DNA from: an uncultured Candidatus Saccharibacteria bacterium
GTDB lineage: Bacteria; Patescibacteriota; Saccharimonadia; Saccharimonadales; UBA4665
Reading direction: 5' to 3'
NCBI GenBank assembly: GCA_903839515.1
Contig: CAIMCP010000014.1
Span: forward strand, 1 to 40,615
Length of the DNA stretch: 40,615 bases
Part shown: positions 32,031-40,615 of the stretch, in pieces
How positions within the stretch are numbered: position 1 is the stretch's first letter
Layout: each line of letters starts with the position of its first letter
The notes under the pieces: generated by a model
The model's database searches: none
Told to the model about the DNA's origin: nothing
What the model saw: only the letters and a program-made list of their open reading frames with translations
Made by a program: the position numbers and the translations under genes

Positions 32031-33526
32031 GTGGATTAAATACATATTTTGTACCATTAACCATCTTACAAGAGCAATTTTGGGATAAATTAGAGGATGC
32101 TCCTTTGGCAGGAGGTAAGTTATATTTTTATCAGGATGAGGCTAGAACTATACCAAAGTCAGTATATGTTTTGACTGGTAACCCACCAGACTATACTTAT
32201 GCCGTGGCTTCTCCATCAGATAGTTCAATTACTCTAAGTTCTATAGGCACTGTTGACGATGGACAGGGAAATAATCTTGTAATATATGGTTATCCATATG
32301 ATGATACTGATTTTGATGGCAGTGGTAATATAGAGCTTTATTATATGACAGTATATAGCTCTGATGGGATATTTCAATTCTCTGTTGGCGGCTTTCCTAA
32401 TGTGCCATTTGAAGAAGGTGTGCAGCCAACTGGTCAAGAGAAGAACTTCATTAAAAACGGTCAGTTTGTGCTTAATAATGGCACACAACCAATTTCAGCC
32501 ACCACTACTGAGGTAGCTTATGGAGGCTGGAACTACACTAGAAGCTCCAATACTGCCACTGACGTGGTTAGCTTCACAAGATTTGGATCTCCTATTGCTG
32601 GAGGCGTTCCAAGTGGAAATCCTCGTTATGCATGTAATGTGGTATGTTCTACAACTGGTGCTGACTCATCTAAGGTTTTAGAAATTAGATTTAATGATGT
32701 GAATAGATTTTCAGATCCATCGCAGACTCTAAGTTTATTTTTTATGGCTAAAAGCTCTTCTGCATCAAGCATCACGGTAAACTTATATAAGAACTTTGGC
32801 TCAGGAGGATCTGGCTCTGTAATCACACAAATAGTTGATAGCACCACACTATCTTCTTCTTGGAATCCTGTAAGAGTAACTTTTCCATTTGGCTCTAATG
32901 TTGGTTATACATTAGGGGCTAATGATGACGACTACTTTTCTATACAAGTATCTTTTAATCCTGCTCTTACATTCAATGTATCAGTAACTGATTTTGTTTT
33001 ATATTTAGGAACTGAAGATATCACAGAATATCCTCTTGGTGTGGATTCATATAATGATGCGCAGATAGAAAATTTAAATAATGAAGTAGATATAATTAAT
33101 ACCACATTGGCAAATATGCTTATACCATATACGCAATATTCAACTTCATATGGACTTTTAAATGCTTCTATCACTACATTTCAACCTATAGCAGGCTCAT
33201 CTATTGCATTGCCAGCAGGAACTTTTTTATTAACTTATAATCTTGGACTTGTTCTTGTTCCGATAACTGGAGGGTATGCCACTAACTTAATAACAATTAT
33301 CTATAATAATACTACTGCTACTCCAATACCGGAAAGTCAAAGTCTTGCAATTGTTAATATACCTTATGCTGTTAATTATACATATGGTGGGACTGGAACA
33401 GCCACTTTTGTTTATAAAGTAACTGTACCAACAACTATTCAGTTATATGGTAGAATAGATACAATTACAAACTCTACAACTCTTTCATATTCTGGTTTTG
33501 GTATTACGGCAATTAAAATAGGATGA
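32027..33526 (+). CDS. Tail fibre/receptor-binding protein with C-terminal C1q/TNF-like beta domain
   Basis: LAGGKLYFYQDEARTIPKSVYVLTGNPPDYTYA; C-term SIALPAGTFLLTYNLGLVL...ITAIKIG. Confidence 0.65.
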   Translation: MSGLNTYFVPLTILQEQFWDKLEDAPLAGGKLYFYQDEARTIPKSVYVLTGNPPDYTYAVASPSDSSITLSSIGTVDDGQGNNLVIYGYPYDDTDFDGSGNIELYYMTVYSSDGIFQFSVGGFPNVPFEEGVQPTGQEKNFIKNGQFVLNNGTQPISATTTEVAYGGWNYTRSSNTATDVVSFTRFGSPIAGGVPSGNPRYACNVVCSTTGADSSKVLEIRFNDVNRFSDPSQTLSLFFMAKSSSASSITVNLYKNFGSGGSGSVITQIVDSTTLSSSWNPVRVTFPFGSNVGYTLGANDDDYFSIQVSFNPALTFNVSVTDFVLYLGTEDITEYPLGVDSYNDAQIENLNNEVDIINTTLANMLIPYTQYSTSYGLLNASITTFQPIAGSSIALPAGTFLLTYNLGLVLVPITGGYATNLITIIYNNTTATPIPESQSLAIVNIPYAVNYTYGGTGTATFVYKVTVPTTIQLYGRIDTITNSTTLSYSGFGITAIKIG

Positions 33527-33559
33527 AATATAAATTTAAAAACTTTGAGGGAATAAAGC

Positions 33560-33904
33560 ATGTCAACAACTAAATTACAAATTATACCTGATATAAATGG
33601 GAAACCATCTTATACACTACCACAATCTAATGTTATATATACTGGATTATTGGCTGCGAATGTAGCACAGAGCGTTACAGCTCCAACAGATTCTCCTAGA
33701 TATATGGTGAGGATTGGCGTGTCAAATGGTGCTGATGTTTTAGTGTCTGTAAATGGTACTGCAACTATTCCAACAGGCGCAATTTCAGCTTCTGCTACTG
33801 AAGTGAATATTGCACAAACATATGTAACGTCTGGTGGCACTGTGAGCGTCATAACCCCAGAAGATGATGTGATTGTCAGCTTGGGGTTTTATGCTATCCA
33901 ATAA
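33560..33904 (+). CDS. Small virion-associated beta protein
   Basis: Within fibre operon; SD gaggg. Confidence 0.55.
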   Translation: MSTTKLQIIPDINGKPSYTLPQSNVIYTGLLAANVAQSVTAPTDSPRYMVRIGVSNGADVLVSVNGTATIPTGAISASATEVNIAQTYVTSGGTVSVITPEDDVIVSLGFYAIQ

Positions 33905-34145
33905 CTCGCCATTTAAAATTTTCAGCAGAGCAATGATAGACGGTGTTTTTAACCTGTCTCATGGTGGAGAGTTCACTCCGCCAATACCTCCAATTGGTCT
34001 TCAATTTTTAATTGATGATGCCAATAATTATCTATTAGATAATTCAGGTAATTTTTTAGTGGTGAACACTATATATACCATAGTTACTGATGCTGGTGAG
34101 TATCTTATAGATAACAGTGGTAATTTTTTAATAACTCAACAATAG
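33891..34145 (+). CDS. Small protein with LxDNSGNFL repeats
   Basis: FLIDDANNYLLDNSGNFLV...YLIDNSGNFLITQQ; ATG 33891 overlaps the previous stop. Confidence 0.5.
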   Translation: MLSNNSPFKIFSRAMIDGVFNLSHGGEFTPPIPPIGLQFLIDDANNYLLDNSGNFLVVNTIYTIVTDAGEYLIDNSGNFLITQQ

Positions 34146-34156
34146 AAGGGAATATT

Positions 34157-36877
34157 ATGCCAACAACAAAGAATTTAGAATTATATTTTCAACACGCTCC
34201 TCTTGCTGACTTGGCTGCATTAGCGGCTACTAGCACCGTGGGCATGGTTAATGGGCTAATTGTGGAAGTAGCGGCAGCAGGGCTGTTTGAATTTCAAACG
34301 CCAGCCGTAGCCACTCCTGATGGTAGGGACGTTATAACTGGAAATGATGGTGGCGTATGGATTAGGCAAACACTACCTGCTCTTACTACTACTACTGGTG
34401 GAGCTATAACAATTTCTAAAGGTGGTACTAGTGCTGTTACGCAACAACTAGCCATCAATTCACTAGCAGGAGCGGTGACTACTAAATATTATTTACGTGG
34501 TGATGGTACAAACGTATCAATGAGTGCTATACAAGAAGGAGATCTACCAGCACTAACTAGTTATGAAACTGTGTTTAATGGTGTGGAAGATCCTTCATTA
34601 ATTGCTATTACTTATGATGCAGCAACAAGAATATTTTCTGTGACTTATAGTACTGGTGCTGCTTGGACTGTTGGCGGAGTGAGATATACTCATGCAGCAG
34701 GCACAGTGTTAACCACGCTTCACGCTAATACAACTGGATCATATTATCTATATTATAATTCATCTGGTGTCCTAACGGTTGCTAATTCTATTTGGAATTT
34801 ATTAACAGATGCTCCTTTAGCAAGCATTTATTATAATGCTGCTAATAATGGCGGTGCAGCTGATGCGGTATTACAGTACGAAATACATTCTGGCAATAAA
34901 GGCATGGCAAATGCTACTCATAAATATCTGCATGACACTAGAGGCACACAGCTTTTAACTGGAGGCGTGGCAACTGGTTATGCTTTAAATTCCGCTACTG
35001 CTAATGCTATAAACTGGACAACTACGCAGGGTACAATAGTCGATGAAGATATTCAAAGAACTGTTACTGCCCAAGCATTAGGCGGTGCAAATACTTATCG
35101 TATATTGTTTTTGACTGGCACTACTGCTGCTCCGGTATGGAATTGGAAAGATAACGCAGAGGATGGAATATATACTGATGCTACAGATATTTATTACAAC
35201 CAAAACAATGCAGGAACATGGCAAAACACTGCAATGACTGTTGATGATAAATTTGTTAACTATTATATAGTAGCCACAACTGCTTACAATACACCGCAGA
35301 TTATAGTTGTGATGGGTCAGGTATTACATGCAGATAGTGCTGCTGCTTCTCTTGCCACATTTAATACTGATGTGGCAAACTTTGGCTTATTTACTAATGA
35401 AGCAGTTGTGTTGTACAAAGTTACGTACTATAGAAAATCTGCCACAGTACCTGGAAATGCACGAATAAGTGCTTTTATTCAAATGAATCAAAACCTAGTA
35501 TCTCCTATTGTGAGCGAGAAAATTGAAGCATTAGAGGTTAAAGTTGATGCTAGCACCTTTACTCATTTATTAAGCTCAGCAGATACTACTGTACAAAAAG
35601 CATTAGAGGATATTGATGCGCATTTTCCTCTTCCTATTACAGATGGTGGAACGGGACAAACTACCCAGCAAACAGCGATGGATGCACTAGCCGGAGCAGT
35701 AACTAATACGTACTATTTAAGAGGAAATGGTACTAATGTAGTTATGAATACTATACAGGCGGGAGACGTGCCCACTTTAAATCAAAGCACTTCTGGTACT
35801 GCTGCTAAAGCTACAAATATAGTTGGTGGAGACGCCAATCATATTCCATATCAAACTGCCACGGATGTCACAAGCTTTATTAGCGATACTAATAGCGCGG
35901 TATTAGTGACGAATGGAAGTGGAGTGCCTTCATTAAGCACCACATTGCCTGCTGTGGTGGCTGGAGCATGTACATGCACAGATCCCACCACATCAAGTAG
36001 CGCATCAATAAATAGCGCTTTAGCTAATGTTTATAGTGCTATCGTACCTTCTGATACTTATACGGCACATGTATCTGCCTTTACTCTTAACGAAACAAGT
36101 ACTGTAGATCAAACAATCACTGGTGCTCAAGTAGTCGTCCCAGCAGGAACTTATTTAATAAGTTATTCATTGTCTGGAACTTTAGCTGCGGTAGTGGGAA
36201 ATATTGGTTCTACGCATGCATTAACTGGGGCTATAAGTGCTACTCCAGCGCCATCCGTAAGTATGGGCGATACAGCAGCTTTTGCATTATATGGACATGT
36301 CCTTGCAGCAACAGACGTATTTGGAGGAACTGCCTCCGTAACTACTGTACATACATTTGCCACAACTACAACCCTAGATGTTGTTGCGCTTCTGATTAAT
36401 GCTGCTACTGGTGCTACACTGACCGCTGATGAAGTTACAATTACTGCTGTTAGATTAGCAAATACAGTATCAACATATAGTGATAACATAAGCAGCCCAT
36501 TTCTTCCTGATTCTACAGTAACAACCCCGCAAGCTGTTACTGGATTGCAATTAGTGTTGCCAGTTGGTACATATTTGCTTAGTTATAGCATATCACAACT
36601 TTTTGCAGCAAACATTTCAGATACAGGACCTTTTGCTGCGACATCTGTTATATATAATGCTACAGCTGCTGCGAATATTGCAAATACATTATTTACATCA
36701 TTTTCGGGTTATGTTGTTGCAGGAACAGAAAAATTTGGAGGTGATTCTGCCGCAACCGTGGTAGCTACGTTTGCTGCTCCTACCACCCTAGATGTATATG
36801 TAACATTAAGTAATGCTTCTGCTGTAGCAACTTCTTGGGATCTTATTGGACAAATGACGGCGGTTAAACTTGATTAG
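34157..36877 (+). CDS. Large tail fibre with GGTGQTTQQ repeats and two C-terminal C1q/TNF-like domains
   Basis: GGTGQTTQQTAMDALAGAVTNTYYLRGNGTN; two copies of PAGTYLISYSLS/PVGTYLLSYSIS domain. Confidence 0.75.
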   Translation: MPTTKNLELYFQHAPLADLAALAATSTVGMVNGLIVEVAAAGLFEFQTPAVATPDGRDVITGNDGGVWIRQTLPALTTTTGGAITISKGGTSAVTQQLAINSLAGAVTTKYYLRGDGTNVSMSAIQEGDLPALTSYETVFNGVEDPSLIAITYDAATRIFSVTYSTGAAWTVGGVRYTHAAGTVLTTLHANTTGSYYLYYNSSGVLTVANSIWNLLTDAPLASIYYNAANNGGAADAVLQYEIHSGNKGMANATHKYLHDTRGTQLLTGGVATGYALNSATANAINWTTTQGTIVDEDIQRTVTAQALGGANTYRILFLTGTTAAPVWNWKDNAEDGIYTDATDIYYNQNNAGTWQNTAMTVDDKFVNYYIVATTAYNTPQIIVVMGQVLHADSAAASLATFNTDVANFGLFTNEAVVLYKVTYYRKSATVPGNARISAFIQMNQNLVSPIVSEKIEALEVKVDASTFTHLLSSADTTVQKALEDIDAHFPLPITDGGTGQTTQQTAMDALAGAVTNTYYLRGNGTNVVMNTIQAGDVPTLNQSTSGTAAKATNIVGGDANHIPYQTATDVTSFISDTNSAVLVTNGSGVPSLSTTLPAVVAGACTCTDPTTSSSASINSALANVYSAIVPSDTYTAHVSAFTLNETSTVDQTITGAQVVVPAGTYLISYSLSGTLAAVVGNIGSTHALTGAISATPAPSVSMGDTAAFALYGHVLAATDVFGGTASVTTVHTFATTTTLDVVALLINAATGATLTADEVTITAVRLANTVSTYSDNISSPFLPDSTVTTPQAVTGLQLVLPVGTYLLSYSISQLFAANISDTGPFAATSVIYNATAAANIANTLFTSFSGYVVAGTEKFGGDSAATVVATFAAPTTLDVYVTLSNASAVATSWDLIGQMTAVKLD

Positions 36878-36889
36878 TATAGGAATAAA

Positions 36890-37699
36890 ATGGCAATACC
36901 TGTATTTGACAATATTAAGTTTATTGATGAAAACGGGTTATTAACTCCCGAGTGGCGGGCTATACTTCAAGATTTGTTTCAAACATTGCAAGCCAGATTC
37001 TCTGATGAGGGTCTGGTTATGCCATCTCAGTCGGTGTCAAATATTAACCTACTGAATAACTCTGATGATGGTGCATTAGTTTATGATGAAACAACTAACT
37101 TGCCTAAAATCCGTGTTAATGGTGTTTGGCAAACATTAAACTTCTCTCCTTCTCCTATCACATTGCCAGTATCTATAGCAGATGGAGGTACTGGACAAAC
37201 AACTCAACAAACCGCTATCAATGCTCTTACTGGAACTCAAGTAAACAAGTATTACTTAAGAAGTGATGGTACAAACGCATCCTTAAGCCCTCTTAATGTG
37301 GCTGACTTTAGTGGTGTGGTTGGTATTAGTAATGGAGGAACAGGGCAAAGCACTCAACAATTAGCTATAAACGCTCTTGCTGGAGCAGCAACAAATAGCT
37401 ATTTTTTACGAGGAGATGGCACAAATGTATCAATGAGCGCGATACAAACAACTGATTTGCCATACACAACTCCTATACAGCTAACTTTTGATACAACTAT
37501 AAATGGCACTGGTTTGTCTATTGGAGTGCCTTACCAGTACCAAAGCACAGCATCATCTATTATCACATTAACAATTATTGGTGGAATAACTTTAAGAAAT
37601 CCACCTGTATTAAATGGTAGCACAGCAACAATTGGCTTTAATAACAATGATGTCTTCACGTTAACTCGCTATGGAGATGGAACAATTTTAATAACTTAA
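36890..37699 (+). CDS. Tail fibre protein with GGTGQ(T/S)TQQ repeats
   Basis: DGGTGQTTQQTAINALTG...NGGTGQSTQQLAINALAGAATNSYFLRGDGTN. Confidence 0.7.
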   Translation: MAIPVFDNIKFIDENGLLTPEWRAILQDLFQTLQARFSDEGLVMPSQSVSNINLLNNSDDGALVYDETTNLPKIRVNGVWQTLNFSPSPITLPVSIADGGTGQTTQQTAINALTGTQVNKYYLRSDGTNASLSPLNVADFSGVVGISNGGTGQSTQQLAINALAGAATNSYFLRGDGTNVSMSAIQTTDLPYTTPIQLTFDTTINGTGLSIGVPYQYQSTASSIITLTIIGGITLRNPPVLNGSTATIGFNNNDVFTLTRYGDGTILIT

Positions 37700-37715
37700 T
37701 TTAAGGGAAAATATT

Positions 37716-38447
37716 ATGAATACAAAATACGCAAATCAATCAAAGCTAAGTCCAGCTTTCGTTACTACAAGCACCGCAGTTGTGGCTGCTGGTGATAGCA
37801 CAGAGGTGGCAATAGGTAAGCTGCAAGCACAAAACTTTGCTGACGGTGAAGGACTTTATATAAGTGGGTGGAGTGCTGCCACAAATACCCCCACCTTACT
37901 AAACAGCACAATCGAACCTGCTGGTGATTGGTATAACGTTATTGCTGCAGGAACAGTGGATTTTGGTGCAGGTAACATTACTTTTGCTCTTAATGATAGA
38001 TGTTATTCTAATGGAGTTACCTATCAAAAAGGAAATCCAATTACCTCAGATATAATTTTAGCTGATGGTCAATTACTCATTGGTCAAACTACTGGCTTAG
38101 GTGCTGGTAAAACAATGTCTGGTGATGCCAGTATTACAAACGCTGGTGTATTGAGCCTTGCATTTGCTTCGCATCTAACGGCTGGTACTTTTGATGGCAC
38201 TATTCATGGCGGTGGTGTGCAATATTTTAATACAAACATCAATGTCGCTATTACCGACATGGTGATTGGTAGACCGTATATATTGTATAATAATCATGCC
38301 ACTGATCAGAAAACTATTACTGTAACTGGAGGTAGTGCTGCAGTTATAGGTGGTGATGCATTAACGTCTAGCTTGGTGCAAACGGTTAATGCCGGTACTT
38401 GTTACAGACTAACTTTACAAAACGCAACCACTGTATTAATTGATTAA
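37716..38447 (+). CDS. Fibre-associated structural protein
   Basis: Fibre operon; Thr/Gly/Ala-rich beta composition. Confidence 0.6.
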   Translation: MNTKYANQSKLSPAFVTTSTAVVAAGDSTEVAIGKLQAQNFADGEGLYISGWSAATNTPTLLNSTIEPAGDWYNVIAAGTVDFGAGNITFALNDRCYSNGVTYQKGNPITSDIILADGQLLIGQTTGLGAGKTMSGDASITNAGVLSLAFASHLTAGTFDGTIHGGGVQYFNTNINVAITDMVIGRPYILYNNHATDQKTITVTGGSAAVIGGDALTSSLVQTVNAGTCYRLTLQNATTVLID

Positions 38448-38449
38448 TT

Positions 38450-40456
38450 ATGGCTAATACAAAATATTTAAATCAAGTTAAATTAACAGGAACGTTCACG
38501 CCTAGCAATACAGCAATAGTGGCTAGTGATGATGGACAAGTAGTGGCACAAAAAACGCAAGGACAAATAAATGCGTTTAATCCAGCAGGCAACGAGCCAG
38601 TATTTAATGGCATAGAGAATTCTGCATTATTTTCCGTAACATACTCTGCTGCCAACAAACAGTTTAGCGTCACATATACAGCTGGAGCTGCCTATACAGT
38701 TGGTGGAGTAAGATACACTCCAGCAGCAGGGACTGTAACAACCACTGCTCATGCCAATACTATCGGAGCATATTATTTATATTATGACGCTGCAGGTGCT
38801 TTAACTGTATCTGCTACATTTTGGAATCTATTGATAACTGCTCCTGTAGCCAGCGTTTATTACAATAGCTCAAACGCTGGTGGTGCTGCCGCTGGAATTT
38901 TACAAAATGAATTCCATCCAGGAGTTACTGGTATGTCAAATGCTACTCATTTAAATTTGCATACCACTAGAGGCACTCAATTATTAAGCGGATGCGCAGC
39001 AACTGGATATACTCTTAATACTGCTGGTGCAGCCAAAGTTAATTGGACTACAACAAGCGGTAGCGTGGCTGATGAAGATTTAATATTATCAGTAACAGCC
39101 CAGGCATTAGGTGGAGCAAACACCTACCGTATATTATGGTTAACTGGCACTACTGTAGCTCCAGTATGGAACTGGATTGATCAAGCAGAATCTGGTGTTT
39201 ATTCTGATGGAACAAATATTTATTATAACCAAAATAATGCTGGAACTTGGCAACTTACGCCAATAACATCAAACTTAAGATGGGTGAATTACTATATAGT
39301 AGCCACTACCGCCTATAATACTCCGCAAATTATAGTGGTTATGGGACAGAATTTATATACAAGTCTATCTGCGGCTCAAGGAGGCACATTTGCCACAGAT
39401 TGTTCTAATTTTGGTTTCTTTACTAGCGAGGCAGTAGTCTTATATCAAGTAATATATAGAAGAGCTACAGGAAATGGTGCTCCCGGAAATGCCGAGATAT
39501 CTGCCTTCACAAGAGTAATTCAGAATCTAGTTATAGTGGGCTTATCTGCTGCCACACAAGCATCAAATGTTACTGTTAACACTGCCACATTCACCAACTT
39601 CTTCACAGCAAGTGACAACAACGTACAACAAGCATTAAATGATTTAGATGCTGGAGTGCCGTTTTCTTTGTCTCATGGAGGTACGAATGCTAACCTAACT
39701 GCCAATAATGGAGGAATATTTTATAGCACAGCCACAGCTGGTGCTATATTGGCTGGCACAGCCACAGCAAATCGAACTTTATTGTCTGGATCGTCCACAA
39801 CTCCAGCATGGAGCACTGCCACATATCCTGCCACTACTACTATAAATCGTATACTTTATTCTTCTAATAATAGTGTGATTGGTGAAATAACCACTGCTAA
39901 TAGCGCAGTTTTAGTAACAGACGCTGGTGGTGTGCCAAGCATATCAACTACATTGCCAGCAGTAGCGGCTGGTTCTTGCACCTGCACAGATCCCACTACT
40001 TCATCAAGTGCTTCTATTAATACAGCATTAGCTAATGTATATAGTGCTGTTGGATCAATCACATATCATACTGCTTATAATAATACATCCTATAATTTAA
40101 TTAATAATAATGCTTGGCAATTAATTACTAACACAGCTATCACATTAGCAGCAGGAACATGGCTTATTTATTATAGTCTTTCGATATATGCGACTGGTAC
40201 TGCTGGATCTACTATTCAAGTAATTAGTACTTTATATAATAATACTACTTCAGCAGTAATAGGTAGTGGTGCGGCTATAGTTATTTGGTTTTTACCATCT
40301 ACTACTAATTATGGGGCAGGTGCAGCAGGTAATGGAATGGCAGTTTTAACTGTGACAGGTTCAACGAGCGTGCAAATAGCGGCTAAGAACATTAATGCCA
40401 ATTTAAATGTATATCAAATGCAATATGCGAATATTACAGCAATTAAATTATCTTAA
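38450..40456 (+). CDS. Tail fibre, paralogue of 34157..36877
   Basis: PVFNGIENSALFSVTYSAANKQFSVTYTAGAAYTVGGVRYTPAAGTV... and GSCTCTDPTTSSSASINTALANVYSA. Confidence 0.75.
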   Translation: MANTKYLNQVKLTGTFTPSNTAIVASDDGQVVAQKTQGQINAFNPAGNEPVFNGIENSALFSVTYSAANKQFSVTYTAGAAYTVGGVRYTPAAGTVTTTAHANTIGAYYLYYDAAGALTVSATFWNLLITAPVASVYYNSSNAGGAAAGILQNEFHPGVTGMSNATHLNLHTTRGTQLLSGCAATGYTLNTAGAAKVNWTTTSGSVADEDLILSVTAQALGGANTYRILWLTGTTVAPVWNWIDQAESGVYSDGTNIYYNQNNAGTWQLTPITSNLRWVNYYIVATTAYNTPQIIVVMGQNLYTSLSAAQGGTFATDCSNFGFFTSEAVVLYQVIYRRATGNGAPGNAEISAFTRVIQNLVIVGLSAATQASNVTVNTATFTNFFTASDNNVQQALNDLDAGVPFSLSHGGTNANLTANNGGIFYSTATAGAILAGTATANRTLLSGSSTTPAWSTATYPATTTINRILYSSNNSVIGEITTANSAVLVTDAGGVPSISTTLPAVAAGSCTCTDPTTSSSASINTALANVYSAVGSITYHTAYNNTSYNLINNNAWQLITNTAITLAAGTWLIYYSLSIYATGTAGSTIQVISTLYNNTTSAVIGSGAAIVIWFLPSTTNYGAGAAGNGMAVLTVTGSTSVQIAAKNINANLNVYQMQYANITAIKLS

Positions 40457-40474
40457 TTATAATTTTGGAGAAAC

Positions 40475-40615
40475 AAAATGCCATTAAAAAAAGGAATTAA
40501 AAATATAGGCAAAAACATAAAAGAACTCGAAGAGCATGGAACACGAAAGAGGAGCAAGAAGCAGATTGTGGCTATTGCTTTGAATGTGGCTAATCCAAAT
40601 AAGAAAAAAAAAAAC
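40475..40615. repeat. Exact terminal direct repeat (copy 2); circular-assembly overlap
   Basis: Identical to 1..141. Confidence 0.97.

Noticed and set aside
36163-36489. Antisense ORFs inside fibre genes (also 32234..32488, 32932..33174, 39856..40062)
   Set aside because: Lie opposite strong coding frames, no SD, no recognisable domains; composition artefacts.

Overview
The window is almost certainly one complete circular phage genome. Bases 1-141 are repeated exactly at 40475-40615, giving a unit length of about 40,474 bp. The virion genes follow a P22-like podovirus plan: TerS, TerL, portal, scaffold, coat, gp4-like, gp10-like, ejection proteins, and a large set of fibre proteins. The replicon looks plasmid-like: there is a ParA ATPase with an N-terminal HTH and an initiator-like gene with 11-bp iterons embedded in its coding sequence. 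I could recognise no integrase and no canonical lysis gene. A YqaJ exonuclease / Sak4-like ATPase / SSB-like recombination module lies opposite an XRE repressor-CsrA operon.

Most interesting points: (1) an effector-like operon at 0.7-3.4 kb, with a 604-aa protein carrying leucine-rich repeats plus a permuted-papain-like His...Cys signature, and a 221-aa protein with a similar signature that ends in a eukaryotic CaaX prenylation box (CSVM); (2) a phage-encoded CsrA and a stand-alone sigma-70 region-4 protein; (3) five DUF1640/CCDC90-like paralogues, one with an 11-residue (33-bp) repeat expansion; (4) layered DNA-site arrays around parA/rep: CGCAAATT motifs, a 10-bp-phased TTTCA array, DnaA-box-like inverted repeats, and iterons read in all three frames; (5) a candidate structured minus-strand RNA at about 11.47-11.76 kb with its own extended -10 promoter, long GU-compensated stem, anti-Shine-Dalgarno loop and terminator; (6) an in-frame A_AAA_AAC slippery site at the domain boundary of a DUF6496-like/nuclease fusion. 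The host is not visible in the sequence; an intracellular gammaproteobacterium (Legionella/Coxiella-like) is only an inference. All family calls are from reading the sequence by eye; no searches were run.
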